A stretch of 64,000 nucleotides of DNA from Mumia sp. zg.B17 (GTDB lineage Bacteria; Actinomycetota; Actinomycetes; Propionibacteriales; Nocardioidaceae), in assembly GCF_019550915.1 (NCBI RefSeq), contig NZ_JAHWCI010000007.1, forward strand, positions 62,001 to 126,000, read 5' to 3'. The translations under genes were made by a program, and so were the position numbers. Each line of letters begins with the position of its first letter. The first letter of the stretch is position 1. The notes under the pieces are model-generated. The model was not told the DNA's origin. It was given only the letters and a program-made list of their open reading frames with translations, and did no database searches. Shown here in pieces: positions 7,211 to 15,898 of the stretch.

Positions 7211-9597
7211 CCGAGACGACCATCGACATGACCGCGTTCGCGAACCCCACCGACGAGGAGGTCGCCACCCTCGACGCGTGGTGGCGAGCGGCCAACTACC
7301 TCACGGTCGCCCAGATCTACCTGAAGAGCAACGTCCTGCTCGAGCGTCCGCTGTCGGCCGACGACATCAAGCCGCGCCTGCTCGGGCACTGGGGAACGAG
7401 CCCGGGGCAGTCCTTCGTCTACGCCCACATGAACCGGCTGATCCGCCAGACCGGGCAGTCCTCGATCTATCTGTCGGGGCCTGGGCACGGCGGCCCGGCA
7501 GTGGTCGCGGCCGGCTACCTGGAGGGCACCTACTCCGAGGTCTATCCCGAGGTCTCTCTCGACACCGAGGGCCTGACTCGGCTCTGCCGCCAGTTCTCCA
7601 CACCGGGCGGCATCCCCAGCCACGTCTCGGTGACGACGCCCGGATCGATCCACGAGGGCGGCGAGCTCGGTTACGTCCTCATCCACGCCTTCGGCGCGGT
7701 CTTCGACAACCCGGACCTGCTCGCGGTCGCCGTGGTCGGAGACGGTGAGGCCGAGACCGGTCCGCTCGAGGGCTCCTGGAAGGGGATCTCGTTCCTCAAC
7801 CCCGCCCGCGACGGCGCCGTGCTCCCGATCCTCCACCTCAACGACGGCAAGATCGCCAGTCCGACCGTGCTTGGCCGCAAGCCCCCCGAGGAGGTGCGGG
7901 AGCTCTTCACCGGCCACGGCTACGACGTGCTCGAGATCGAGGGGTCCGACCTGCCGGGTATGCACCAGCGCTTCGCCGCGGTGCTCGCCGAGGCGTACGG
8001 CAAGATCCGGGCGATCCAGGAAGCCGCCCGTGGCGGTGACTGGGACGGCGAGATGCCGAGATGGCCGATGATCGTGATGCGTACGCCCAAGGGCTGGACG
8101 GGCCCGCACGAGGTCGACGGCGTGACGATCGAGGGCAACTGGCGCGCGCACCAGGTGCCGATGTCTGATGTCCGTCAGAACGCGGAGCACCTCGCGATCC
8201 TGGAGTCGTGGATGCGGTCGTACGGGCCGGACGAGCTGTTCCCCGACGGACACCCGAGTGCTCAGGTCGAGGCGAACAACCCCGAGGGTGACCTCCGGAT
8301 GAGCGCGAACCCGGTCGCCAACGGCGGGGTGCTCACGAAAGACCTCGCCCTGCGGCCTTTCACCGACTACGCGATCGAGGTCCTCAACCCCGCCGCCGAA
8401 CGCTTCGAGAACACCCGCGTCCTCGGCGCGATGATGGCCGACATCTATCGCGACAACCCGGACAACTTCCGGCTCTACTGCCCGGACGAGACCAACTCCA
8501 ACCGGCTCGGAGCGGTGTTCGAGGTCAGTGATCGCGCCTTCATGGAGCGGGTCACGCCGGACGACGTGAAGCTCTCCCGCGACGGACGGGTGATGGAGGT
8601 CCTGAGCGAGCACAACTGCCAGGGTTGGCTCGAGGGCTACACCCTGACCGGGCGTCACGGTCTGTTCGCGACGTACGAGTCGTTCGCCATGGTGAGCGCC
8701 TCGATGACCGTGCAGCACGCGAAGTGGCTCGAGGAGGCGAGCCACCTGCCGTGGCGCGCGAAGATCCCCAGCCTCAACATCCTGCTGACGTCGACGACGT
8801 GGCGCAACGACCACAACGGCTTCTCGCACCAGGGGCCGGGGCTGATCAACGTGGTGCTCAACATGCGCGGCATCGTCTCGAGGGTCTACCTGCCGCCGGA
8901 CGCCAACTGCCTGCTGTCGGTCGCCGACCACTGCTTCCGGTCCCGGTCGTACGTCAACCTCATCGCGATCGACAAGCAGCCTCACCTCCAGTACCTCTCG
9001 ATCGACGAGGCCGCCGAGCACTGCGAGAAGGGCGCCGGCATCTGGGAGTGGGCCGGCAACGACGACGGCTCCAAGAAGCCCGACATCGTGATGGCGTGCG
9101 CCGGCGACGTGCCCACGGCAGAGACGGTCGCGGCGGCGCAGCTGCTCAAGGAGTGGGTGCCGGACCTCACCGTCCGCGTGGTCAACGTCGTCGACCTCAT
9201 GACGTTGCCGCGGCAGAAGGACCACCCGCACGGGATGTCGGAGTCGGAGTTCGCCGCGCTCTTCACCGAGGACGTGGACGTGCTCTTCGCCTTCCACGGC
9301 TACCACGGCGCGATCCACAAGCTGGTGCACGGCCGGCCGGACGCCGACCGCTTCCACGTCCGTGGCTTCATCGAGCAGGGCACCACGACGACGCCTTTCG
9401 ACATGACGGTGCTCAACCACATGTCGCGCTACCAGCTCGTCGAAGACGTCCTCAACAACGCCCACGCGACGCCGGAGAACGCGCAGGAGCTGCGGGAGCA
9501 CTGCCAGCAGATGCTCGAGAGGCACCGCACCTATGTGCGGGAGCACCTCGAGGACATGCCCGAGGTGAAGGACTGGGTTCTCAACCCGGCCACCTGA
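7207..9597 (+). CDS. xfp: Xylulose-5-phosphate/fructose-6-phosphate phosphoketolase
   Basis: A 796 aa thiamine-diphosphate enzyme that cleaves X5P or F6P with phosphate to acetyl phosphate plus a triose or tetrose phosphate. Family motifs include LGHWGTSPGQSFVYAHMNRL, YLSGPGHGGPA, the ThDP/Mg motif VVGDGEAETGPLEGSWKG and NDHNGFSHQGPG. Length matches known phosphoketolases (about 790-825). The RBS AAGGAGAACGC precedes the ATG inside the end of ackA. With ackA it forms a compact phosphoketolase shunt operon; no transcriptional regulator adjoins it. The gene ends convergently, 30 bp from the nuclease gene. Confidence 0.97.
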   Translation: MTETTIDMTAFANPTDEEVATLDAWWRAANYLTVAQIYLKSNVLLERPLSADDIKPRLLGHWGTSPGQSFVYAHMNRLIRQTGQSSIYLSGPGHGGPAVVAAGYLEGTYSEVYPEVSLDTEGLTRLCRQFSTPGGIPSHVSVTTPGSIHEGGELGYVLIHAFGAVFDNPDLLAVAVVGDGEAETGPLEGSWKGISFLNPARDGAVLPILHLNDGKIASPTVLGRKPPEEVRELFTGHGYDVLEIEGSDLPGMHQRFAAVLAEAYGKIRAIQEAARGGDWDGEMPRWPMIVMRTPKGWTGPHEVDGVTIEGNWRAHQVPMSDVRQNAEHLAILESWMRSYGPDELFPDGHPSAQVEANNPEGDLRMSANPVANGGVLTKDLALRPFTDYAIEVLNPAAERFENTRVLGAMMADIYRDNPDNFRLYCPDETNSNRLGAVFEVSDRAFMERVTPDDVKLSRDGRVMEVLSEHNCQGWLEGYTLTGRHGLFATYESFAMVSASMTVQHAKWLEEASHLPWRAKIPSLNILLTSTTWRNDHNGFSHQGPGLINVVLNMRGIVSRVYLPPDANCLLSVADHCFRSRSYVNLIAIDKQPHLQYLSIDEAAEHCEKGAGIWEWAGNDDGSKKPDIVMACAGDVPTAETVAAAQLLKEWVPDLTVRVVNVVDLMTLPRQKDHPHGMSESEFAALFTEDVDVLFAFHGYHGAIHKLVHGRPDADRFHVRGFIEQGTTTTPFDMTVLNHMSRYQLVEDVLNNAHATPENAQELREHCQQMLERHRTYVREHLEDMPEVKDWVLNPAT

Positions 9598-9627
9598 TCC
9601 CCGCGTGCCCCTCGCCGTCCGACGCGC

Positions 9628-10497
9628 TTACCGCTCGCAGACGATGCCGTCCCTGTCGCGGTCGATGTACCAGGAGTACTCCGGGTCCCTCCCCCGGTAG
9701 TAGGGGCCGTAGCCATGGGCGATGGCTACGCCGCAGGTGCCGAAGCGTGGATCGTTGCTCGAGGGCGGCGGCGCGGGTGCGCTGTTTCCGCCGGTCTTGA
9801 CGCTCGCCCGCCCGGGCTTGGCAACCTTCAGGCCGCGCCTACCGCAGCCGGAGAACACGCGGGTGATGGCCCGCTTCTCACGCTTGTCGACGGCGAGCCG
9901 CCACCGGTACTTCACGGCCACGTAGCGGGCGGCGTAGGAGCACCTGGACTTGCTGGGCAGCCACTGGGCGATGTCGCCGTCACCCTTGGCCCGGTTGGAG
10001 CGCGCGGTCACCGCGACGAGGGACTCGGCATATCCGAGGTCGTTCGCGTAGGCGATCCGGGTCTTTTTGGTCCACTTCTTGGCGCCGCTGTCCCAGGCTT
10101 CGGCCAGCGGCACACGGTGGTCGATGTCGAGCTTGGAGGCACGTCGCACGACCCGGCCGTCGTACTGGCTGCGCCATTTGCCGCGCTTGATTGTGCAGTT
10201 TCGGGTCTGTGTGGTGCGGGACTTCGACTCGCTTCTGAGCACGACGGCCCTCGTGTCACAGCCCTTCCCCTGTGCCTTCCAGCCGCGGCCGAACTTGGCG
10301 CGCGCGTAGCCGGCGCGCGTCTCGCTGCGCACCGTCAGCCTCTTCAGCAGGGTCTTGGCCGAGATCGTGCTGGCCCTCTTCGCGTCGGCCACGCTGGGAG
10401 TGGCGGTCGGCACTGGTGTCGCGCTGGCGGACGAGAGCCCGGCGCCGATCAGCGCCAGACACCCCACGAGCGCGAGCGCGCGGACAGCGTTCTTCAC
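9628..10497 (-). CDS. Secreted HNH/DUF1524-type nuclease with Excalibur calcium-binding domain
   Basis: A 289 aa exported protein. A Sec signal peptide spans residues 1-26 (ALALVGCLALIGAGLSSASA). The nuclease core carries the DHxxP-type motif KLDIDHRVPLAEAWDSGA, then YANDLGYAESLVAVTARSNR and KGDGDIAQWLPS, which supply the His/Asn metal-site residues. After a proline-rich linker, the C-terminal 40 residues form an Excalibur domain ending YSWYIDRDRDGIVCE, with its Asp-rich D-x-D-x-D-G loop and paired cysteines (CGVA...VCE). The GTG start has GAAGGAG upstream. It probably degrades extracellular DNA for nutrition. Confidence 0.9.
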   Translation of the reverse strand: MKNAVRALALVGCLALIGAGLSSASATPVPTATPSVADAKRASTISAKTLLKRLTVRSETRAGYARAKFGRGWKAQGKGCDTRAVVLRSESKSRTTQTRNCTIKRGKWRSQYDGRVVRRASKLDIDHRVPLAEAWDSGAKKWTKKTRIAYANDLGYAESLVAVTARSNRAKGDGDIAQWLPSKSRCSYAARYVAVKYRWRLAVDKREKRAITRVFSGCGRRGLKVAKPGRASVKTGGNSAPAPPPSSNDPRFGTCGVAIAHGYGPYYRGRDPEYSWYIDRDRDGIVCER

Positions 10498-10836
10498 GAT
10501 GGTCTCCTTCGAGCAGAGGCGGCACGCCCCTCGTGCAGCGCGGCACGGGCATGGCGCATCAGCTCACGCCAGACCTCGACCACGCGGCCGGGGGCAGGGG
10601 GGCGCAGCCGACGCACGTCAGCGATCGGACTCACCCCGAGAAAGGGCCAAAACCAGACTAATCGCCCATGCAAGGGCTCCCCCGTACGTTCTCACCGCCG
10701 TGGTGACGCGAGGCCAGCCCACTGTCAGAGCCTCCCGGTCGGCGGACCGAACCTTCGAGCGTGACAGTCAGCACACGGCGTGTGCTGCCGACCATGCTGT
10801 GACGCGGATGTAACACGGCGCCCGTAGCCTCCCGGC
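10498..10836. other. Intergenic region between divergent nuclease and unknown gene
   Basis: About 340 bp without a supportable gene; open frames here are antisense shadows with no start signals. It contains the nuclease RBS at its left edge, a 19-bp palindrome at 10769-10787, and the predicted -10 (TAGCCT, 10825-10830) of the gene at 10837. I saw no tRNA or riboswitch-like structure. Confidence 0.7.
10769..10787. promoter_or_regulatory. Perfect dyad, possible operator
   Basis: CAGCACAC-GGC-GTGTGCTG: 8-bp perfect arms around a 3-nt centre, about 37-55 bp upstream of the -10 hexamer of the gene at 10837. The size and symmetry suit a dimeric helix-turn-helix regulator. The regulator is unidentified. 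Confidence 0.5.
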
Positions 10837-11226
10837 ATGGAGAGCCAGGCACGAGAGAACGTCCAGGCGTTCATCAGCGCCTGCGAGCACCGCCGTATCC
10901 CCACCGAGGACGTGTACAACCGGGTCGCGAGCACGCAGGGCCGTCTGATGACGTACACGACGTCGCGCAAGCCGGTGACGGCCGGCTGGATCCTGCCGGC
11001 CAGGCCGCCGGTCGAGGACGCGACCCACGCACTCGTGCTGCCGGTAGGACTGATCTACGGCGCGACGACCGTCCGCCGCAGGCTCGGCCGCAGCCAGAAG
11101 GGCACCGGCGCGCTGGCGTGGGTGATGCTGGACGTCTGGTGGCGCCCATCCTCGCCCCACGACCACGGGCTGACGGAGGCGATGTACGACTTCGTCACCG
11201 GGTGGGACCGGGTGGGCGTGCGATGA
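10837..11226 (+). CDS. Unrecognised 129 aa protein
   Basis: I do not recognise this protein. It has no signal peptide or membrane helix. It is moderately basic, with a hydrophobic patch ALVLPVGLIYGATTVRRRLG in the middle and several tryptophans near the C terminus (WVMLDVWWRPSSPH). Support for it being real: a TAGCCT hexamer lies 6 nt before the ATG (leaderless pattern), and it fits exactly between the intergenic region and the convergent recQ stop 10 bp away. The competing frames on the other strand have no start signals. Confidence 0.6.
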   Translation: MESQARENVQAFISACEHRRIPTEDVYNRVASTQGRLMTYTTSRKPVTAGWILPARPPVEDATHALVLPVGLIYGATTVRRRLGRSQKGTGALAWVMLDVWWRPSSPHDHGLTEAMYDFVTGWDRVGVR

Positions 11227-11236
11227 GGCGCCGGGG

Positions 11237-13366
11237 TCACACGCGACGGTGGACCAGGAGCGGGAGCACGGCCGACGCCCCGGCCGCCCGCAGAGCTCCG
11301 CCGACCACCGTGATCGGCCACTGTGACGCCGAGGCGTCCACGACCAGCAACACCGTACGGCCGGCGACCGCTGCCGCGGTCTCGCTCGGCACCGTCACCG
11401 CGTCGCGCCACAGCGCCGCCTCGTCGGACGAGGTCAGCTCGCGGATGTCCTGCGCGGACGGGTGCGCCTCGACCGCGAGGTGAGCCCGGTCGAGCCGTCC
11501 CACCGCGGCGAGGTGGTCGGCGATGCTGCCGGAGAGCTCGGCGAACCCGGCCGCCGGCAGAGCCACGGCGACCTCAGGGCGAGACCTCCACTGCGAGCGC
11601 CAGCGAGCGAGGACCTGGACGCACGCGTCGAGCACCTCCTGAGGCGCCGGCGCGTCTCGAGCGAACATCTCCCGGACCGCCTCGCGCCACTCGGGGGCGT
11701 CGGCGTGCACGAGCGCACGGCCCGGCTCGACCGCACGGTCGGGGGCGATCCGCCCGCGTACGCCGAAGGAGCCGCCCGGCCACATCTTGCGGGGCTCGAG
11801 CAGGTGGTCCTCACCACGCAGCACCCCCGCCACCGTGCGGACCGTCTCGGCCCGTGGGGCTGCCGCCAACCCCTCGGGGAGCGTCTCGCGGCACACCGAG
11901 CAGCGGCCGCACGGGGCGGCCTCCGGATCGTCCAGCGACTCCTGGAGCAGCTGCATCAGGCAACGCTCACCACGGGTGTAGGCGCGCATGATGTCGGCCT
12001 CGCGACGGCGTACCGCCACGACACCGTCGTAGTGCTCACGGTCGTACGACCACGGCGTGGTGGTCCGCACCCAGCCGCGCTCGACCCGCTCGGTGACGCC
12101 GTCGACGGCCAGCTGCTTGAGCATGAGCTCGACACGCCCGCGCCGCAGCCCGGTCTCGGCCTCGAGGCTCACCACGGTGGCCGGCGCGTCGACCGTGGCG
12201 TCGGCCATCGCCTCGAGCAGCCGCTCGACCTGCTCGGCGACGGGGATGGTGGCGGTCGCGAAGTAGTCCCACACTCCGTCGTCGGCCCCCGAGGGCAGCA
12301 GCACCGCGTGAGCGTGCTCGATCGCACGCCCTGCACGGCCGACCTGCTGGTAGTACGACACCGGCGACGGCGGCGCACCGACGTGCACGACGAACCCGAG
12401 ATCGGGCTTGTCGTAGCCCATCCCGAGCGCCGAGGTCGCCACCAGCGCCTTCACTCGGTTGTCGCGCAGGGCGTCCTCGAGCTGCTCGCGCTCGGCGGCC
12501 TCGAGCTGGCCCGTGTAGGCGGCGACCGGCACCGCGTCACCGTGGACCGCGCGGACCGCGGCAGTCAGCCGATGCGCATCCGCGACGGTGAGCGCGTAGA
12601 CGATCCCGGACCCGGGCAGCGTCGGAAGGTGGTCGACCACCCAGGCGTATCGCTCCAGCGGCGACAACCGGTCGACGACCGACAGCTCGAGGCTCGAGCG
12701 CGCGAGCGGTCCGCGGAGCACGAGCGTCTCGTCACCGAGCTGCGTCGCCACGTCGTCGGTGACCCGGGCGTTGGCGGTCGCGGTGGTGGCGAGCACCGGG
12801 GTGTCGGGATTGAGCCGCTGGAGGACGTCGGAGACGCGACGGTAGTCGGGGCGGAAGTCGTGACCCCAGTCGGAGACCGCGTGCGCCTCGTCGACGACCA
12901 GCAGCCCGATGTGGCCCGCGAGAGCGTCGAGCACCCGGCGCCCGAAGCCCGGGTTGGCCAGGCGCTCGGGCGAGACGAGCAGGACGTCGACGTCACCGGC
13001 CCGCAGCGCCTGCTCGATCCGGGACCACTCCTCGACGTTGGAGGAGTTGAGCGTCTCGGCCCGCAGACCGGCCCGGGCTGCGGCCGCGACCTGGTCTCGC
13101 ATCAGCGAGAGCAGCGGGGACACGACGAGCGTCGTGCCAGCGCCCTCGTCGCGACGGATCGCCGTCGCCGCCCAGTAGACCGCGGACTTGCCCCATCCGG
13201 TCGCCTGGACGACCAGCACGCGGGCGCGCGGCTCGCACAGGGCGGTGACCGCGGCGACCTGGTCGCCGCGCAGGCTCGCACCAGGCCCCGCGAGAGCACC
13301 GATGACACGGTCGGCGACAGCGGCGCGAGAGGGTGACAGCGCGGACGGAGCGGCGGTGGGGGGCAT
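11237..13366 (-). CDS. recQ: RecQ-family ATP-dependent DNA helicase
   Basis: A 709 aa SF2 helicase. The Walker A variant GWGKS is at residues 57-61, motif Ia is VSPLLSLMRDQVAAA, the DEAH box is at about 159-162 (VVDEAHAVSDWGHDFRPDY), motif III is LATTATAN and motif VI is YYQQVGRAGRA. A RecQ-type zinc region, RCLMQLL...PCGRCSVC, follows. The last 200 residues are not a standard HRDC domain and end in LLVVDASASQWPITVVGGAL, reminiscent of a phosphoribosyltransferase fold. The frame continues far upstream, but the ATG at 13366 has TACGGT 7 nt upstream (13374-13379), the leaderless pattern. It probably acts in replication repair and recombination. Confidence 0.93.
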   Translation of the reverse strand: MPPTAAPSALSPSRAAVADRVIGALAGPGASLRGDQVAAVTALCEPRARVLVVQATGWGKSAVYWAATAIRRDEGAGTTLVVSPLLSLMRDQVAAAARAGLRAETLNSSNVEEWSRIEQALRAGDVDVLLVSPERLANPGFGRRVLDALAGHIGLLVVDEAHAVSDWGHDFRPDYRRVSDVLQRLNPDTPVLATTATANARVTDDVATQLGDETLVLRGPLARSSLELSVVDRLSPLERYAWVVDHLPTLPGSGIVYALTVADAHRLTAAVRAVHGDAVPVAAYTGQLEAAEREQLEDALRDNRVKALVATSALGMGYDKPDLGFVVHVGAPPSPVSYYQQVGRAGRAIEHAHAVLLPSGADDGVWDYFATATIPVAEQVERLLEAMADATVDAPATVVSLEAETGLRRGRVELMLKQLAVDGVTERVERGWVRTTTPWSYDREHYDGVVAVRRREADIMRAYTRGERCLMQLLQESLDDPEAAPCGRCSVCRETLPEGLAAAPRAETVRTVAGVLRGEDHLLEPRKMWPGGSFGVRGRIAPDRAVEPGRALVHADAPEWREAVREMFARDAPAPQEVLDACVQVLARWRSQWRSRPEVAVALPAAGFAELSGSIADHLAAVGRLDRAHLAVEAHPSAQDIRELTSSDEAALWRDAVTVPSETAAAVAGRTVLLVVDASASQWPITVVGGALRAAGASAVLPLLVHRRV

Positions 13367-13467
13367 GGTGTCCACCGTACGCACGCGCAGCGACACCCGG
13401 CGTACGGAGTCCCCAGGTCGTCCGTCCGTCCGCGTCCCGGGCGCTCGCACCCGGGACGCGGCGGCGG

Positions 13468-14664
13468 TCAGCGGAGCTTGTAGTCCTTCAGCAGGCTGCG
13501 CCCGATGATCATCTTCTGGATGTCGCTCGTGCCCTCGCCGATGAGCATGAACGCCGCCTCGCGGTAGAGCCGCTCGATCTCGTACTCCTTGGAGTAGCCG
13601 TAGCCGCCGTGGATGCGGAACGACGCCTCGACGACCTCGTTGCAGTACTCCGAAGCGACCATCTTGGCCATGCCGGCCTCGACGTCGTTGCGCTCGCCGG
13701 CGTCCTTCTTGCGCGCCGCGCGCACGACCATCGCGTGCGCCGTCTCGACCTTGGTGCCCATCTCGGCGAGCCGGAACAGGATCGCCTGGTGCTGGGCGAT
13801 CGGCTTGCCGAACGTCTCGCGCTGCTGCGCGTAGGCGATGCCGAGCTCGAACGCGCGGTTGGCGATGCCGACAGCGCGGGCGCCGACGTTGACGCGACCG
13901 ACCTCGACACCGTCCATCATCTGGTAGAAGCCCTTGCCGGGCTCGCCGCCGAGGATCTGGTCGGCCGAGATCTGGTGCTTCTCCAGGATCATCTCGGTCG
14001 TGTCGATGCCCTTGTAGCCCATCTTGTCGATCTTGCCGGGGACGGTGATCCCCTGGGCCGTCTCGCCGAAGCCGGGCTCCTTCTCGATCAGGAACGTCGT
14101 CATGTTCTTGTAGACCGAGTCCGCGCCCTCGTCGGTCTTGGTCAGCACCGCGACGAGGTTGGACGAGCCACCGTTGGTCAGCCACATCTTCTGGCCGGTG
14201 ATGCTATACGACCCGTCGTCCTGCTTGGTCGCCTTGGTCGCGACCGCCGAGACGTCCGAGCCGAGCGACGGCTCCGACATCGAGAACGCACCGCGCACCT
14301 CGCCCGTCGCCATCCGCGGGAGGTACTTCTGCTTCTGCTCCTCCGTGCCGTGGTGCATGAGCATGTAGGCGACGATGAAGTGCGTGTTGATGACGCCGGA
14401 GACACTCATCCACCCGCGCGCGATCTCCTCGACCACCAGCGCGTACGTCAGCAGCGACTCACCGAGGCCGCCGTACTCCTCGGGGATCGTGAGCCCGAAC
14501 AGGCCGAGCTCCTTCAGGCCGTCGACGATGGCCTGAGGGTACTCGTCCTTGTGCTCCAGCTCGGTCGCGACCGGGAGGATCTCCTTGTCCACGAAGTCGC
14601 GGACGGTCTTGAGGATCTCCTGCTGGATGTCGGTCAGTCCGTCGGTGGTGACCAGGCGGCCCAT
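13468..14664 (-). CDS. Acyl-CoA dehydrogenase
   Basis: A 398 aa FAD enzyme that oxidises acyl-CoA to trans-2-enoyl-CoA. Visible family motifs are the FAD/substrate signature AFSMSEPSLGSDVSAV, WLTNGGSSNL, FGKPIAQHQAI and the C-terminal YREAAFMLIGEGTSDIQK containing the expected catalytic glutamate. Length is typical. The start at 14664 is preceded by a purine-rich GAAGAAGAGAG. It lies 47 bp downstream of a CoA-ester lyase gene in the same direction, so an operon for a branched or dicarboxylic acyl-CoA is likely. Chain-length preference cannot be read. Confidence 0.95.
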   Translation of the reverse strand: MGRLVTTDGLTDIQQEILKTVRDFVDKEILPVATELEHKDEYPQAIVDGLKELGLFGLTIPEEYGGLGESLLTYALVVEEIARGWMSVSGVINTHFIVAYMLMHHGTEEQKQKYLPRMATGEVRGAFSMSEPSLGSDVSAVATKATKQDDGSYSITGQKMWLTNGGSSNLVAVLTKTDEGADSVYKNMTTFLIEKEPGFGETAQGITVPGKIDKMGYKGIDTTEMILEKHQISADQILGGEPGKGFYQMMDGVEVGRVNVGARAVGIANRAFELGIAYAQQRETFGKPIAQHQAILFRLAEMGTKVETAHAMVVRAARKKDAGERNDVEAGMAKMVASEYCNEVVEASFRIHGGYGYSKEYEIERLYREAAFMLIGEGTSDIQKMIIGRSLLKDYKLR

Positions 14665-14711
14665 GGTGTTCTCTCTTCTTCCGTACGGCGGGGCTGGCGG
14701 GTGCGACGACC

Positions 14712-15680
14712 TCAGTCGGTCGGCGGCTGCCAGGTCGTGGTGCGCTGCATGCCGGCCGCGCGTCCCTTGGCCGAGATCACGAGCGCCATCTTGCGGGAGG
14801 CCTCGTCGATCATCTCGTCGCCGAGCATGGCCGAGCCCTTCTTGCCGCCGGCCTCGGAGGTGAACCAGTCGTACGCGTCGAGGATGTTCTCGGCGTGGTC
14901 GTAGTCCTCCTGGCGAGGGCTGTAGACCTCGTTGGCGACGTCGACCTGGCCGGGGTGCAGGACCCACTTGCCGTCGAAACCGAGCGCGGCCGACCGCGAG
15001 GCGACGCGGCGGTAGCCCTCGGTGTCGCGGATCTGGAGGTAGGGGCCGTCGATGGCCTGCTTGTCGTACGCCCGCGCCGCCATGAGGATGCTCATGAGGA
15101 TGTGGTGGTAGGCGTCACCGACGTCGTAGCCCGGGGGCTGCTCGCCCACGACGAGCGACTTCATGTTGATGCTGGCCATGAAGTCGGCGGGGCCGAAGAT
15201 GATCGTCTCGACGCGCGGCGAGGCCGCGGCGATCGCGTTGACGTTGGTGAGGCCCAGGGCGTTCTCGATCTGCGCCTCGATGCCGATGCGGCCGACCTCG
15301 AAGCCCATCGTGGTCTCGATCTGCGTCAGCAGGATGTCGAGCGCGACCACCTGCTCGGCGGTCTGGACCTTCGGCAGCATGATGCAGTCGAGGTTGGCGC
15401 CGGCGCCCTCGACGACCTCGATCACGTCACGGTAGGTCCACTGCGTCGTCCAGTCGTTGACGCGGACCACCCGGACCTTGTCACCCCAGCCGCCCTCGTT
15501 GAGCGCGGCCACGATGTTCTTGCGTGCGTCGGGCTTGGCGAGCGGGGCCACCGCGTCCTCGATGTCGAGGAAGACCTGGTCGGCGGGCAGACCCTTGGCC
15601 TTCTCCAGGAAGCGCGGGTTGGAGCCGGGGACGGCGAGACAGGAGCGCCGCGAACGCAAGGCCTTGTTTTCGACAGACAC
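14712..15680 (-). CDS. HpcH/HpaI aldolase/citrate-lyase-beta family CoA-ester lyase
   Basis: A 322 aa TIM-barrel CoA-ester lyase of the CitE/Mcl type. LAVPGSNPRFLEKAKGLPAD begins the fold, FLDIEDAVAPLAKPDARKNI holds the metal-binding ED pair, and LPKVQTAEQV, GIEAQIENALGL and KWVLHPGQVDVAN follow in family order. It probably cleaves or forms a malyl-CoA-type ester. The GTG start has GAGGTGACCC upstream. The neighbouring acyl-CoA dehydrogenase, and the MaoC hydratase at 2.2 kb, fit a short branched-chain dicarboxyl-CoA route, which is inference. Confidence 0.92.
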   Translation of the reverse strand: MSVENKALRSRRSCLAVPGSNPRFLEKAKGLPADQVFLDIEDAVAPLAKPDARKNIVAALNEGGWGDKVRVVRVNDWTTQWTYRDVIEVVEGAGANLDCIMLPKVQTAEQVVALDILLTQIETTMGFEVGRIGIEAQIENALGLTNVNAIAAASPRVETIIFGPADFMASINMKSLVVGEQPPGYDVGDAYHHILMSILMAARAYDKQAIDGPYLQIRDTEGYRRVASRSAALGFDGKWVLHPGQVDVANEVYSPRQEDYDHAENILDAYDWFTSEAGGKKGSAMLGDEMIDEASRKMALVISAKGRAAGMQRTTTWQPPTD

Positions 15681-15791
15681 GGGTCACCTCGGTGCTGCGG
15701 GGACGGGATCAGGGCTGACTGTACCGACGAGCACTGTTAACGACTAGTAACAGCCGCGTCAGTGTGACCCGCTTCTCATCCGCCTCCCCGC

Positions 15792-15854
15792 CGCGATTCG
15801 GTGAGGAGATCGACTCCGCTCGGGCCAGAACCCCGATCTCCTCACCGAATCGCG
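15792..15854. repeat. Perfect 21-bp inverted repeat
   Basis: Arms at 15792-15812 and 15834-15854 are exact reverse complements, separated by 21 nt. It lies between the 3' end of the EamA gene and the promoter region of the CoA-ester lyase. No T-run follows on either side, so it is not a textbook intrinsic terminator, although it could still form a 21-bp RNA hairpin. Confidence 0.9.
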
Positions 15855-15898
15855 CGGATGGGATGGGGGCGATGGGCGCGGGGCGCGGGGGGTGCGGG

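Noticed and set aside
6901-9546. 881-codon minus-strand frame opposite ackA-xfp
   Set aside because: No RBS and shadow composition; both plus-strand genes are unmistakable.
11462-13336. 624-codon plus-strand frame opposite recQ
   Set aside because: Antisense shadow; no domain recognisable.
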